NCBI GenBank assembly: GCA_964030785.1
Contig: OZ034972.1
Coordinates: forward strand, 12,391,819 to 12,455,818
Direction: 5' to 3'
Origin: Siderastrea siderea
Taxonomy: Eukaryota > Cnidaria > Anthozoa > Scleractinia > Rhizangiidae
DNA: 64,000 nucleotides
Positions 24,401 through 31,149 of the stretch are shown here, in pieces (positions within the stretch are counted from its first letter, which is position 1; every line of letters starts with the position of its first letter). A program made the translations under genes and the position numbers. A model generated the notes under the pieces. That model had not been told where the DNA came from and made no database searches. It worked only from the letters and a program-made list of their open reading frames with translations.

Positions 24401-26903
24401 AACTCGCCATGATGAAAAAAAGTGAAATAAAAATCCTATGACTGAGGGTTTGTTACATGTAAATGTGTTTATCCAACTTTGTATAGCTTACATTCAATCT
24501 ACGTTACACTTTACCAGTTTTTCTAAGATTTGACTTGGGCCTCTTAAATTTACCTGTTGGTAAGAAGTGAATAATTTGACAATTGCAAAGAAGATTTAAA
24601 ACTTGTTACAAGATTCTCAATTTCAATGGATATCCTCAATTTTAAAATGTACCTTGAAAGATCTTAGTGTACTCTATGGTATAATTGTTCATTCAAACTG
24701 ACTCTTGGAGACATCATTCAAAACTTCAAAACACTGGTAATGCATGATGTACAACTGTAGCAATTATTTCATTTACTAACTACTTTGACTATCACCTAGG
24801 AGAGTCAACATGCCAAAATTAACATCCAAGTGGACACATCATGAGACAAACAAAAACACTCCTTGTGAATTAATATTAGAACTTAGAATAAAAAAGATCA
24901 AAAACTGCGTAAAATGATAACATCAGAATCTTTACTTTTTCATAGATGGCAATGGCAGATTTCAACAAAATAATGCAACAAATTAAAACCATGGTACCAT
25001 TCCAGACATGGAAAGATCTGATACAAAGAAAAAGCAGTGTTCAAAATGATTATTTTTGAGTACCTTTGTTTTGGTTCGATGGTGTGCTGCTGAATTTTGT
25101 AAAAAACAAGTTTGTTGCTTAGATTACATAGGCAGGTTTTCCAGTGACTTTCCAGGCTTGTAGGGCAGTGCCTTTGGCACACGTGTAGGGAATGCCCTGT
25201 TTGCAAATCCCACCTTAAATGCCCTCCAAAATTTGCAATATTTATCAAACACATGACAAATATAATTATTGCAGAAAGTTTTGAGGGAAATTATTTACAA
25301 TCCCACCTCAACTAAACATCTAAATAAATTATATCCTCCACCTGCTTTCGCTTTTTTTTTTTTGGTGGGACGACAACAGCAAAGAAAAAGGACTTTTGTC
25401 TTTGAAAAATAATTGAAGACTGGGTAATCCTTCAAGTTTACTGGAAAAGGTATTCATATGCATATACAGAATCAATATAAGGTGTCAAAAAACAAGTTAG
25501 AGGTGTCACCTAATGAGAGAAAATTATAAACAATTTTGTTGTAATCATCATCGTAATTAATTACTGTACCCTAACTTGCTAAAATTATCAACCGTCCACA
25601 CAAACAAACGAGTTTTAGACATTTGTTAAGGTCTTACTTAGTACCACTTAAATAACTTAAATTTTACAGACAGAACGTGACTGTTTTCATATGCTTAAAT
25701 ACTTTATATGGAAATATCATGTACTTACAAACATCTGCTACCCAAAAAACAAATTGATTTCCTTAATCAAACAAGTGTAAATTATTTAGAGCGCCAAAAA
25801 ACAGTTGACGTTTGTTTTGGTAAAGAAATATTCAGAATTAAAAGCCGAACTCGAGCCAGAAAAATCAAAACATCTCAGAAGACCATTGCGACAATTCCTT
25901 TTTCCCGAAAAGGTCACTGATCGAACCGTGAAATGATAGCTACGTGCATCTGTTCCTTTCTTTGTGAGCTTAATCACATTTTGACAATGAATTGTCCTAC
26001 ATTGTTGCGGTTTCTTTTTCGTATGAATTTTTAATCACAATATCAAAGCGAAATGATGCCCAGAGGCGTCGAAGGAAAGCAGTGAAAAAATGCTTATTAT
26101 TTCGTAACTCTTTGTACACCCATTTCTCCGCCTTAAAAGATTATAAACCTATATTCTCTCTTACGGGCAACTTCGATAACATTTACCACTTACTTAAATT
26201 TTGATTAGACAGCTACAATTGTTAATCTGTGGGGCGACTAAATAAAATCGGAAGATAACTTACCTCTCGAGAGCGGGTATCGTTTTAGCTCTTTATATTC
26301 ATTGAGCACGCAGGAAGAGATTTGAACTCTTTCTAATTTCCTCTTGAAACTGATGCAAAAGTCAAACATTCCACGTTTCCAAAATCCTGCGTCCCTCTCT
26401 GACGAATTTCAAGATCAAATTTAAGCTTACATTGTCAAATACAACCCGACGCATGCAATTCACAAAATGAATAATTTCTGACTACAGCCAAAGCGCCAAT
26501 ATCTGTCACCAAATTGCTTTGAATTATTAGAGTGTCACGGATGAAATGATGTTTACAACACAACTAATTGTCGCTTAAGCCTGCTTTGCCTCAGTGATGT
26601 CACAAAGATAGGATATTCTTAACATTCACAAACCGTCATGGAGTTCTTTGCACAAGTAGGTAAGCTAAGTAAAGCTCTTTTGCAAAGCCAAAGGCGGTGA
26701 CATGACTGAATCTCAAATTCCATTTCAGCTCGTGCGTTATTTCAGCAGAAATACCGCATTTAATCAGAAAGAAATTCAAAACTCGCCAAATCACACATAA
26801 TATCTACACAAATTAAGAGAAATGAAGGTTTCCTTACCTTCAAACATGCCTTGTCGTCGTTAATTCTCCTTTGTTTACCCTGCTGTCCGGATCTGAGTTC
26901 CAT
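1104..26903 (-). CDS. NET1/ARHGEF3: NET1/ARHGEF3-family Rho guanine-nucleotide exchange factor, whole gene (multi-exon)
   Basis: I reconstructed this gene by reading the minus strand for AG/GT-bounded coding segments that join in phase. The product should activate RhoA-type GTPases by GDP/GTP exchange through a DH domain followed by a PH domain. Long-isoform exons, 5' to 3': 26838-26903, 21201-21299, 21051-21101, 16542-16604, 14358-14450, 13745-13843, 12661-12732, 11735-11797, 10661-10757, 10454-10530, 9416-9523, 9244-9286 (tentative), 6609-6667, 5774-5815, 4388-4444, 4216-4260, 3439-3507, 2590-2670, 1955-2051, 1104-1252. They total 1,530 nt, or 509 residues. An alternative first exon at 14551-14643 gives 447 residues. 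Diagnostic strings are EIKRQE before the DH, SPRSRLVKYPLMLR in the DH, and SHTLQA with KKQWLNAIR in the PH. The family call is firm. Which vertebrate paralogue it matches best is not decidable here, since invertebrates probably have one pre-duplication gene. Confidence 0.92.
1955..2051 (-). CDS. NET1/ARHGEF3: NET1-like exon, PH domain (PIPVESLLVEDL)
   Basis: 97 bp, phase 0 to 1, acceptor TTCCTCAG, donor G|GTGAGT. Encodes PIPVESLLVEDLPDGDVRVG and GSFKTA, closely matching PIPV-x-x-L-x-LEDLQDG-x-VR-x-GGS. Confidence 0.95.
2163..2323. mobile_element. Inverted-repeat MITE with 30-bp arms
   Basis: Near-perfect terminal inverted repeats (AATAGCCCAATTTCGATATA at the left, complement at the right) enclose about 100 bp with no coding content. 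Intronic, 112 bp from NET1-like exon 1955-2051. Confidence 0.8.
2384..2540. mobile_element. Inverted-repeat MITE with about 42-bp arms
   Basis: Arms begin AGACCTTTTTACC and continue through CAGCAGCCATATTGATTTTG. The right arm is the complement with few mismatches. It ends 49 bp before exon 2590-2670, so it sits close to that exon's 5' splice site. Confidence 0.8.
2590..2670 (-). CDS. NET1/ARHGEF3: NET1-like exon, PH strands 3-4
   Basis: 27 codons, VFLSEAVFLLTRPATRQNR then SYQVYTQ, phase 0-0, acceptor CTACAG, donor CAG|GTTAGT. Matches VFLFQ-x-x-L-x-x-TR...YQ-x-YRQ. Confidence 0.93.
3439..3507 (-). CDS. NET1/ARHGEF3: NET1-like exon, PH strands 1-2
   Basis: 23 codons, with SRKLICNGTLRNKHGT, phase 0-0, acceptor CATTGCAG, donor ACG|GTAAGC. 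Matches SR-x-LCCHGELKNNRG. It runs straight into VFLSEAVF of the next exon. Confidence 0.92.
3582..3797 (-). mobile_element. MITE family 'TTAACCCTTTAAGCCC', full copy
   Basis: About 210 bp, beginning TTAACCCTTGAAGCCCC and ending GGGGCTTAAAGGGTTAA, i.e. short terminal inverted repeats. Noncoding. It lies between two NET1-like exons (3439-3507 and 4216-4260). Confidence 0.8.
4216..4260 (-). CDS. NET1/ARHGEF3: NET1-like exon, start of PH region
   Basis: 15 codons, CQDVLSRIVFLDDRQ, phase 0-0, acceptor CTTCTAG, donor CAG|GTAAAT. Aligns with the EC-x-x-Y...L-x-YLEE-x-Q segment. Confidence 0.9.
4388..4444 (-). CDS. NET1/ARHGEF3: NET1-like exon, DH-PH linker helix
   Basis: 19 codons, ISRLQDIIEEVDRKTGEAK, phase 0-0, acceptor ATTGTAG, donor AAG|GTAGAA. 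Equivalent to I-x-x-IQ-x-I-x-x-x-IN-x-KTGE in vertebrate proteins. Confidence 0.92.
4592..5134 (+). CDS. Candidate small two-part gene nested in a NET1-like intron (unrecognised)
   Basis: An ATG at 4592 follows CCGCCATCTTG (YY1-like) and opens MADKDRSRKRKFELASGIAL and 37 further residues to a TGA near 4761. A second open segment after the strong acceptor CCCCGCAAACAG (about 5022) reads KSTNRSRYDIRRVINGKD and AMIAAAQHLQISGRLS to a stop near 5134. Both pieces look protein-like, but I found no convincing donor joining them. Antisense frames are also open across the first part. It could be a decayed transposon gene or a diverged host exon pair. Confidence 0.25.
5138..5312. mobile_element. Foldback element with hammerhead-like centre
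   Basis: Imperfect inverted arms (TTGAAACACAA...TTGTCAACTGAG...GGCCACC...AAGCTGACG) surround CTGACCAACGGATAACGCTCG then AAACGTCAGC. The centre resembles a hammerhead core (CTGANGA, stem, GAAA) with one core base changed (C for G). Similar motifs occur in Penelope-like elements. Intronic. Confidence 0.55.
5352..5563 (+). mobile_element. MITE family 'TTAACCCTTTAAGCCC', full copy
   Basis: Same family in the opposite orientation. The interior shared with the 17318 copy includes CTCCTTACT...GGAGAATTTGTC...AAGACATCTTA. Intronic. Confidence 0.8.
5774..5815 (-). CDS. NET1/ARHGEF3: NET1-like exon, DH C-terminal part
   Basis: 14 codons, TPKDHPDWRKLEEA, phase 0-0, acceptor CTGTTGCAG, donor GCG|GTGAGT. 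Matches TP-x-x-x-PD-x-x-x-LE-x-A at the end of the DH domain. Confidence 0.93.
5816..6608. repeat. GC-rich diverged tandem segments in an intron
   Basis: From about 6200 to 6590 three diverged blocks share GTAACCGGAA-like ends, CACCGCCCCC and GAATGAAACTCGCGG or variants, followed by a purine-rich GGGGGCAGAAGGGAAAAG-like stretch. The rest of the interval shows nothing recognisable. Confidence 0.5.
6609..6667 (-). CDS. NET1/ARHGEF3: NET1-like exon, DH core (PRSRLVKYP)
   Basis: 59 bp, phase 1 to 0, acceptor GTCGGCAG, donor TAC|GTGAGT. Encodes SPRSRLVKYPLMLRSIQKY, the most conserved DH helix of the family, which contacts the Rho switch regions. Confidence 0.95.
7169..7515 (+). repeat. 106-bp minisatellite family, about three units
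   Basis: Units contain GAGCAGTACTTTCCTGTGGT, GCTGTTTATTATGCTGTACA and TCTGTGGATGAAATCCT. It is intronic in the NET1-like gene. The same family occurs at 16690, 32265, 33225, 41935, 43925 and, inverted, 55505. Confidence 0.85.
7516..9243. other. NET1-like intron, no recognised element
   Basis: AT-rich. The only internal repetition I noticed is CCCGTTTGAATCAGTTCTC at about 9078 and 9162. A short open frame on the plus strand (7462-7713) continues out of the minisatellite and has no support. Confidence 0.3.
9244..9286 (-). CDS. NET1/ARHGEF3: NET1-like exon, DH domain (tentative)
   Basis: 43 bp between GTGCAG and a GTCAGT donor. It fits the required phases (0 in, 1 out) and reads FSLWKASPSVSRES plus D. 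The family expects a segment like CLESPF...LDLW..LD of about 52 nt. One other frame of the same DNA reads SLESEPF, so either the exon boundaries are slightly different or there is an indel. I could not find a better candidate between 6668 and 9415. Confidence 0.35.
9416..9523 (-). CDS. NET1/ARHGEF3: NET1-like exon, DH domain (YCANQ segment)
   Basis: 36 codons, phase 0-0, acceptor AATTTTAG, donor CAG|GTAAGA. Encodes FPGLRCYARYCANQFEAK ... VADFLQ, matching LP-x-L...YCSNQ-x-AAK...V-x-DFLQ in the vertebrate proteins. Confidence 0.92.
9600..9985. repeat. (CAGT)n tetranucleotide microsatellite
   Basis: Dense CAGT/CAGTCGGT runs, nearly pure from about 9723 to 9812, decaying on both sides. It lies in the intron between NET1-like exons 9416-9523 and 10454-10530. 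Confidence 0.9.
10275..10379 (-). CDS. Candidate optional or alternative exon in the NET1-like DH domain
   Basis: On the minus strand an open 105-bp segment (35 codons, phase 0-0) lies between CATAAG and CAG|GTTAGC. It reads PLAGSHMLGAFEAYENQAD and continues to FKFAQ. Its phases equal those of the next exon (9416-9523), so it could be cassette or mutually exclusive. Against it: the acceptor is weak, and it contains a perfect palindrome (arms 10329-10343 and 10358-10372), so it may be an exon-like part of a small foldback repeat. Confidence 0.25.
10454..10530 (-). CDS. NET1/ARHGEF3: NET1-like exon, DH domain (RRSDGTT loop)
   Basis: 77 bp, phase 1 to 0, acceptor GTTTTTAG, donor TGG|GTATGT. Encodes DLHTKLKNARRSDGTTDNIG and IMLNW, equivalent to the DL-x-x-x-L...R-x-PDGS...IG-x-I-L-x-x-W segment of ARHGEF3. 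Confidence 0.92.
10661..10757 (-). CDS. NET1/ARHGEF3: NET1-like exon, DH domain
   Basis: 97 bp, phase 0 to 1, acceptor TTTCAACAG, donor AAG|GTACAA. Encodes VYYAPMYKLKLMNEYEF followed by KIFGCLEVLLALHQ, matching the Y-x-x-PM-x-KL ... IFG-x-L-x-x-L-x-x-LH pattern of the family. Confidence 0.92.
11136..11432 (-). mobile_element. tRNA-derived SINE with 13-bp target-site duplication
   Basis: Flanked by identical TTGAACATACATG at 11123-11135 and 11433-11445. Read on the minus strand, the head has an A-box-like TGATGTAGTGG and a B-box-like GGTTCTAGGCC, followed by a body containing GCAATGGACTAGCATCCCAT. That body segment resembles the central domain shared by several animal SINE families. Intronic, antisense to nothing, same orientation as the host gene. 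Confidence 0.85.
11735..11797 (-). CDS. NET1/ARHGEF3: NET1-like exon, DH helix 1
   Basis: 21 codons (AIYEVCVGEENVVSDLK...), phase 0-0, acceptor ATTGACAG, donor GAG|GTAAGA. This is the conserved first DH helix: aliphatic-Y/F-E ... GE ... DLK. Confidence 0.93.
12661..12732 (-). CDS. NET1/ARHGEF3: NET1-like exon entering the DH domain
   Basis: 24 codons, phase 0-0, acceptor CTTTAACAG, donor GAG|GTAGGT. Encodes SWSDTVSNND... ending TEIKRQE. The W-S-x-T and EIKRQE elements mark the entry to the DH domain in this family. Confidence 0.93.
13745..13843 (-). CDS. NET1/ARHGEF3: NET1-like exon (RSVSLRSS segment)
   Basis: 33 codons, phase 0-0, acceptor TTTGCTTTGCAG, donor AAG|GTATGC. RSVSLRSS aligns with the QRSISFRSE segment of ARHGEF3. 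Ser/Arg-rich linker ahead of the DH domain. Confidence 0.85.
14358..14450 (-). CDS. NET1/ARHGEF3: NET1-like common exon (EPS-x-K segment)
   Basis: 31 codons, phase 0-0, acceptor GACACAG, donor CAG|GTTTGC. It begins EPSTKKICAVSNVTTLVE, which parallels the EPSNKR...VTSLANLI segment of vertebrate NET1/ARHGEF3. This is the first exon shared by both isoforms. Confidence 0.85.
14551..14643 (-). CDS. NET1/ARHGEF3: NET1-like alternative first exon (short isoform)
   Basis: 31 codons starting MIKPLLRRHSISTAAQ, phase-0 donor CAG|GTGTTT, located 100 bp upstream of the common exon 14358-14450. It carries its own ATG and I see no acceptor before it, so I read it as a first exon used from an internal promoter. 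Splicing to the next exon bypasses exons 1-4. It lacks the KRKR cluster. Confidence 0.65.
14644..16541. other. NET1-like intron / putative internal promoter flank
   Basis: AT-rich. The first few hundred bases (14644-14900) would contain the 5' UTR and promoter of the short isoform, but I see no CCAAT or TATA arrangement I would trust. Nothing else is recognised. Confidence 0.3.
16542..16604 (-). CDS. NET1/ARHGEF3: NET1-like exon 4, basic NLS-like exon
   Basis: 21 codons, phase 0-0, acceptor TTTACAG, donor AAG|GTTTGT. It begins KQLRKRKRSD, a basic cluster at the place where vertebrate NET1 has its nuclear-localisation signal, directly before the conserved EPS-x-K segment of the next exon. Only the long isoform would include it. 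Confidence 0.78.
16690..16800 (+). repeat. 106-bp minisatellite family, single diverged unit
   Basis: AAGTGTGACCATTTAAAAGA...GTGCTGTTTATTATGTTGTA is one isolated unit of the family, in the NET1-like intron. Confidence 0.7.
17318..17527 (+). mobile_element. MITE family 'TTAACCCTTTAAGCCC', full copy
   Basis: Starts TTAAACCTTTAAGCCCTGAT and ends GAGGGCTTAAATGGTTAAA. Very similar along its length to 5352-5563. Intronic. Confidence 0.8.
17666..17877 (-). mobile_element. MITE family 'TTAACCCTTTAAGCCC', full copy
   Basis: Antiparallel to its neighbour at 17318. Its distal end supplies the TTAA used by the 1.5-kb element that begins at 17878, so the two insertions abut. Confidence 0.75.
17878..19372. 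mobile_element. 1.5-kb TTAA-flanked element with terminal inverted repeats
   Basis: The left end GGATACACGGAAGAGAAAAA is matched by the complement of the right end (GGATACACAGAAGTAAAAAC). Both ends are bordered by TTAA (17874-17877 and 19373-19376), the target duplication typical of piggyBac-type transposition. The interior holds open frames (e.g. 18408-18875 minus, 155 codons), but no transposase motif that I recognise, so I treat it as nonautonomous. Confidence 0.7.
20066..20255 (+). mobile_element. MITE family 'TTAACCCTTTAAGCCC', diverged copy
   Basis: Recognisable by ATCAGCATGTATATTCTCCT and the following GGGAGAATTTTTTCAC...AAGACATTTCAT block. The right terminal repeat is degraded. Confidence 0.65.
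20513..20954. mobile_element. Foldback element with about 200-bp inverted arms, TA-flanked
   Basis: The left arm starts CCCTACTAGC and the right arm ends GCTAGCAGGG. The arms stay complementary for about 200 bp, including CGTTGTTGTTTTCTTCCAC and CGACTAAC segments, around a spacer of roughly 50 bp. TA lies on both sides, consistent with Tc1/mariner-type insertion. Intronic. Confidence 0.8.
21051..21101 (-). CDS. NET1/ARHGEF3: NET1-like exon 3
   Basis: 17 codons (ISGSHLSIKNLDVKDIK), phase 0-0, acceptor TTTTTGCAG, donor AAG|GTGAGA. The small exon sits 100 bp from exon 2. It has no domain and is assigned by phase and position. Confidence 0.68.
21201..21299 (-). CDS. NET1/ARHGEF3: NET1-like exon 2
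   Basis: 33 codons, phase 0-0, with acceptor CATGCAG and donor AAG|GTATAA. Ser/Lys/Arg-rich, with GRKSSLRRSLQSLK near its end. This resembles the basic, phosphorylatable N-terminal region of NET1. The donor is weaker than usual. Confidence 0.7.
21341..21410. repeat. (AAT)n microsatellite
   Basis: AATAATAATAATAATAATAA run with minor interruptions, ending close to the LINE remnant. Confidence 0.95.
21473..22337 (+). pseudogene. LINE (CR1/L2-like) 3' remnant: reverse-transcriptase C-terminus and tail
   Basis: An open frame of 119 codons contains KKLSQHIGVLNKI, ILYYTAVIKPIFNYIYTAW and LLRLHKRVARITLD, the standard C-terminal 'thumb' region of coral non-LTR reverse transcriptases. After a frameshift the homology resumes (about 21899-22042) with NALPIKLRKKESIECFKNAL. 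The 5' part is missing and stops are present, so it is dead. It lies antisense in the first NET1-like intron. Confidence 0.75.
23947..24330. repeat. Two-unit tandem duplication, period about 189 bp
   Basis: CATTTCAAACGGAAACATGG... (23947) recurs as CATTTCAAATAGAAACATTT... (24136). Both contain GGGAGGATGTGAC and TTATTCCAGGC or a close variant. Intronic, no coding content. Confidence 0.8.
24331..26263. other. First NET1-like intron, remainder
   Basis: AT-rich, no element recognised. Short open frames at 25708-25920 and 25992-26204 have no support beyond length. Confidence 0.3.
26264..26400 (-). other. Candidate alternative noncoding first exon of the NET1-like gene
   Basis: On the minus strand a very strong donor (GAGAG|GTAAGTTA) ends at 26264, with no obvious acceptor upstream. 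This could be a second transcription start within the first intron. The 5' end is arbitrary. Confidence 0.25.
26838..26903 (-). CDS. NET1/ARHGEF3: NET1-like exon 1 (distal first coding exon, long isoform)
   Basis: Encodes MELRSGQQGKQRRINDDK and four more residues (22 codons, ends in phase 0) before a strong donor (AAG|GTAAGG). It starts with an ATG just 3' of a CCAAT-box-rich stretch. The peptide is basic and hydrophilic, as expected for the disordered N-terminus of nuclear NET1. The link to the downstream exons rests on phase and donor quality, since this exon alone has no strong homology. Confidence 0.7.
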
Positions 26904-27260
26904 GAAACAAAGAACGAGAGCACAAAGATAAACAACAGCATGGAAATCTGCAAATACGGTAGCCTCTATTCAAACGCAAAGATACGTCATTCAGCTGTAA
27001 TTTACAGAGATTACCTCGACATTCCCGAGTGACGCTGGAAAAAATTTGAATATCAAAAGAACGCTCTCAGAAAAGGAGCTTCCGTTTCATTTGGTGCAGT
27101 TGAGTAACCTCGCGCGCTGTTTTCGAATCCAAACCGAATGTCGCTCAAAACCCTTCTCAACCAATCGGAAGGGGGATTTGGTGATTTTGACCAATCAGAA
27201 TCGGAAGTTAGTGGATTCTTCATTTGGCCGCTATCTTGGATTTGATCTCCCAGAAGGTCC
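26904..27260 (-). promoter_or_regulatory. Putative distal promoter of the NET1-like gene
   Basis: The flank of the distal start codon has two CCAAT boxes on the plus strand (CCAATCGG at 27161 and CCAATCAG at 27191) in a locally GC-richer stretch. This is a typical position for a TATA-less promoter. It is inferred from position and motif only. Confidence 0.4.
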
Positions 27261-28159
27261 TGGGGGCAAAGTCAGAATGCCTTTCCAGAGCATTCTAACT
27301 TCATTTTTAACATTTTTTCGGTCAATCCTTCACTTTTGGACATTATCCTCCAATATACCACCGAAAGGGTTCTATTTACTAAATAACCTTGTTTTTTACC
27401 TAGATAAATGATGAACTACAGTTCAAATACTGCGTGGCAGTAAGTCAGATGAAAGTATTAAAACTAAAATATTAATGGATAGGAAAGTGCCAAAAAGTCA
27501 TTGTGAAAACCGGTACTTTATGAGGAATTCGGATGCCGTGTCAAAACTGTCAAGTGTTACCGCTGCAGCTTCCTTGCAATGTTTTTTTTTTTCCTTTTTT
27601 TCCAAAAATATAGCAAAGAAATTTAGCCGTGATTATCGAAGTTAAGAATTCAATTAAACAATTACACTCGCACCTTGTTGGATATCAGGTGATTATAACC
27701 CACTCGACGCGTTGTTTATCACCTCGAATATATTCAACGCGCACTCGTAGAAAAATTGTTAATTACTTTTGATAGCCACACCTTTTATCATGAAAAGTTG
27801 TGAGACCAGCTCCATAGTTACATGTAAAGTCCTTGTTTCATTTTGTCTTTCCTGCATCAGGCAAAGTCTATGACCAGTAATTACCGTTTCGGAAAATTTT
27901 GCTGTCCCTATATAACAATGCGACAGAGAGGATGCTTTATAATACAAGGAAGGCTCAACGCCAGTAGAGTTGTCCATAGCTTTTGGAAATCTTATAATTC
28001 TGAGAAAAACGGCACTGCCTGGAGCATAAAATGCAGTCGGATTTTATAATAACAACTGGTAAAAACAGAGCGGTTCTAAGGACCTCTAAGGATGGTACTG
28101 TATGTGAAATTATCAGACATTTACCATGTTCAATTGCGATTGGATAGTCACGGAGCACT
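27261..28159. other. Intergenic region between the NET1-like promoter and the duplication
   Basis: No gene or element recognised. The string TTGCGATTGGATAGTCAC at about 28134 closely resembles 37674-37691, just before the Penelope-like fragment. Confidence 0.3.
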
Positions 28160-28376
28160 ACCTTGTTGAATATTTCATCATAGATCTTGGCTTTGAAGTC
28201 TGATTGCTAATGAAAACATGAACACGTTTTTGCCTTTTTGGTCAGAAAGCAAAACAATTTTAAAAGTGAAGTCTCGGGTAAGGTATGATACGGAAAAATC
28301 CATAAATTTTCGTATAAAATAGAATTAGGGATTCGAGATCTGGGTCGTACAAGCCCAGCCAAAATTTCGAAGTATA

Positions 28377-29016
28377 CCGTGTAGCCGAAGTATACCCTGT
28401 AGCATTTAGTGACTAAATTTTGGGGGGAGTTTAATTTTGCGAATGGGCGATTTTTTTGTGTGTTTTGCGGGAACTAATATTTGCTATAGGGAAAAACTTG
28501 TTTTTCTTTGCTGGGAATTAATTTTTGCGATAGGGAAAACTTTTTTTTCTTTGCTGGGAACTAATTTTTGCGATAGGGAAAAACTTGTTTTTCTTTGCTG
28601 GGAATTAATTTTTGCGATGCAGTTCAGGAAGTTGCCTTCCACTGTATGTGGAATTATAACATTCTCGTTTTTTGAATACAAACAATGGAATACAGGTGAA
28701 CAACATGCAGATGTATAACACGTTAATCAATTAATCAAAGGAGTAACTTCAGAGTATCCTTTTCTTTAAAGCTTTTTTAAAACAGCTTTTTACTTTTAGA
28801 GTGCCGACTGTAATTTCATCGTTTTATTTCTGAATATTTTGTTTCTAATTTCGTTTTGTTTGTGAACGAAAGAGACGGTTTTTAAACGTAAAGGGGCACC
28901 AATATGATTAATTTTTGCAGGATTTTTTTTTTTCGCGGGAACTTTTTTTGCGGATCATGAAAAAACCCCGCGAAATCGCAAAAATTAGAACCCGAAAAAA
29001 ATTTAGTGCCACACGG
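28377..29016. mobile_element. 640-bp inverted-repeat insertion, copy A only
   Basis: Begins CCGTGTAG and ends CCACACGG, flanked by TATA on both sides. Copy B reads straight through (GAAGTATATATTAACCGTG at about 38614). The interior contains a 59-bp tandem repeat (28467-28618, ATTTTTGCGATAGGGAAAA) and GCGGGAACT motifs. No coding potential. Confidence 0.75.
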
Positions 29017-29505
29017 TATATGTGCTGTGTTTACTGAAAATATCCTTTGAAATTATTTAAACCTGATAAGGATCTCGATAAAAACAACTTTATATTAAGG
29101 TTTCTGGTAAATTACCTCCCTGTGTTTCCTTTATTTATCGACATGGCTAATAATAGCATAATGCTTCTACGGCTTGAAGTGAAGGCTTATATTCAGCGAC
29201 CAAGTGCTAATATTTTTCCCCGGGTATATTTTCCTTCAGTTTTTCAAACCGTCATCTCAGATTAAGCCTGGTATCTGGTCAGTACTCAGTTCCATACGGT
29301 CGCAAACAATTGCAGAACATTAGCTTCCATGTCATAGCACAATTGCAATTAACACTGATTAATCGAAGTTGATCGCAGGCAACTGGAGAAGTTTGTTTCC
29401 ATACGATCGATCCCTGAACTTCTTGCGACTGATCGTCTGCAGACTAATACTGGGATCGTTTGGGGGTCTTTGAGATGATATGGAAACCTGGCTTATGAGA
29501 AAACA

Positions 29506-29751
29506 ACTATACATCTTTATTTACAATGTATTTTTTTCTCATTTATTCTATTTATATATCTATTTTATTTTATTTTATTTTATTTATTTCGCGTACTTCT
29601 TTTGTATTTATTTATTAAATACTACCCGCTCACGTTAGCAATAACTATTTGCAGGTTAGTGTAACCTTTTTATTATTATTTATTTCAATTGTATCCCATT
29701 GTAATTTATTGTAATTGATATCATAATAAACAGTCATAATAATAAACAATC
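29506..29751. mobile_element. 246-bp AT-rich insertion, copy A only
   Basis: Flanked by AAAACA at 29500-29505 and 29752-29757. Copy B has only GGGAGAACAGAGG at the equivalent point (39070). The AATAA-rich right end suggests a truncated retroelement tail. Confidence 0.6.
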
Positions 29752-30269
29752 AAAACAGAGGAAAGTTAGGGAAATAACAACATGATGACCAAGGAGTAGG
29801 AGGCATCAGTGCAGAAAGATGACCTCTTTTATTGTTCTCAGCACCCTGTACGTTTTCGCCAATCCAGGACGACGCACACACGAATGTAATCCATCGCCTA
29901 GCCACGAAAAAAAGACTTTTAATCCAGCATCCTTTGCTTCCGAAAAATCGCCTGCTCTGCGGGCTATCCTATTTAACAAAATGGCTACGCTGAAGATGTT
30001 TTCTCAGGTCGCATAATCCGTCGTTAAATGTCATTCAGCTGCATGAAAGTGATCCGAACAGAACGGCGTCGTCTATATGAAATTCGCAATCTATTGTCTA
30101 CAACGAGTATCCGTTTTTCAAGACACAGAGTGAGACGTAAAAGAAATGTCCTTTGTCAGATTGGTGGCAGCAGAAATCTACCATTAATTGGTTTTAGTAT
30201 AGTGGGATAAAATGGATGTGTGAGGAAATGCAAGAATCGTGCTAGCCCCTCCGAACAAAAAATGGAATT

Positions 30270-31144
30270 AAGGCGGCTAGACCCGGTTTTTCATTAGCCA
30301 TACCTACTCTCTTTGAACACGAAATACAAACTAAGATGTCTCAAACGAAACAGGAAATCGAGTTATGCCTATTTGTAGGGTATAGATTGAAGTTTAAAAA
30401 GTGGGTTTTTTCGAGATCGACGTAGCCATAGCAGCACAGTGACGTCATTGCTATTTTTACTTTTCCTTAATTTGTAGGAAATCCAGACGTTCGTTTTTAA
30501 AGCTATTTATAGGACTTGTAGTTCAAATAATTGTCTTCAGTTGTACCGATTTTAAACATTTTTTATGGGAGCGTTTTTGAGAAGTAATTGATTGAAGTTT
30601 TTAGCTCCTGCTAACAAATGAATCATAAACAATTCTTTTCGCGTTCCTCAAACTGACATTTATCCTGACCATGGAAAGAAAACTTTGGCCTCAAATTGTT
30701 TCTAGAGATTTCAGCTATCCTGCAGGAATTGATGAAAGAAATCGCTTCATCCCGGTTTCCAATAATGTGAACGCGAAAAGAATTGTTTATGATTCGTTTG
30801 TTAGCTGCAGCTAAAAACTTCAAACAATTTTTCCTTGAAAACGCTCACATAAAAAATGTTTAAAATCGGTACAGCTCAAGACAGTTATATGAACTACAAG
30901 TCCTATAAATAGCTTTAAAACCTAAAGTCTGGATTTCTTACAAATTAAGGAAAAGTAAAAATAGCAATGACGCCACCTTGTTGCTATGGCTACGTGGATC
31001 TTGAAAAATATCCACTTTTCTAAAACTTCAATCTGTACCCTACAAATAGGTATAACTCGACTTCCTGTTCCGTTTGAGGCATCTTTGTATTTCCTGTTCA
31101 AAGAGAGTAGGTATGGTTAGTGAAAAACCGGGTGTAGCCCCCTT
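30270..31144. mobile_element. Foldback element with about 360-bp inverted arms
   Basis: The left arm starts near GGCGGCTAGACCCGGTTTTT (30272). The right arm ends with its imperfect complement (CCGGGTGTAGCCCCC at 31129-31143). Arms remain complementary through CTATTTATAGGACTTGTAG and CAATTCTTTTCGCG, leaving a spacer of about 130 bp. Copy B has no equivalent. Confidence 0.8.
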
Positions 31145-31149
31145 CAATG

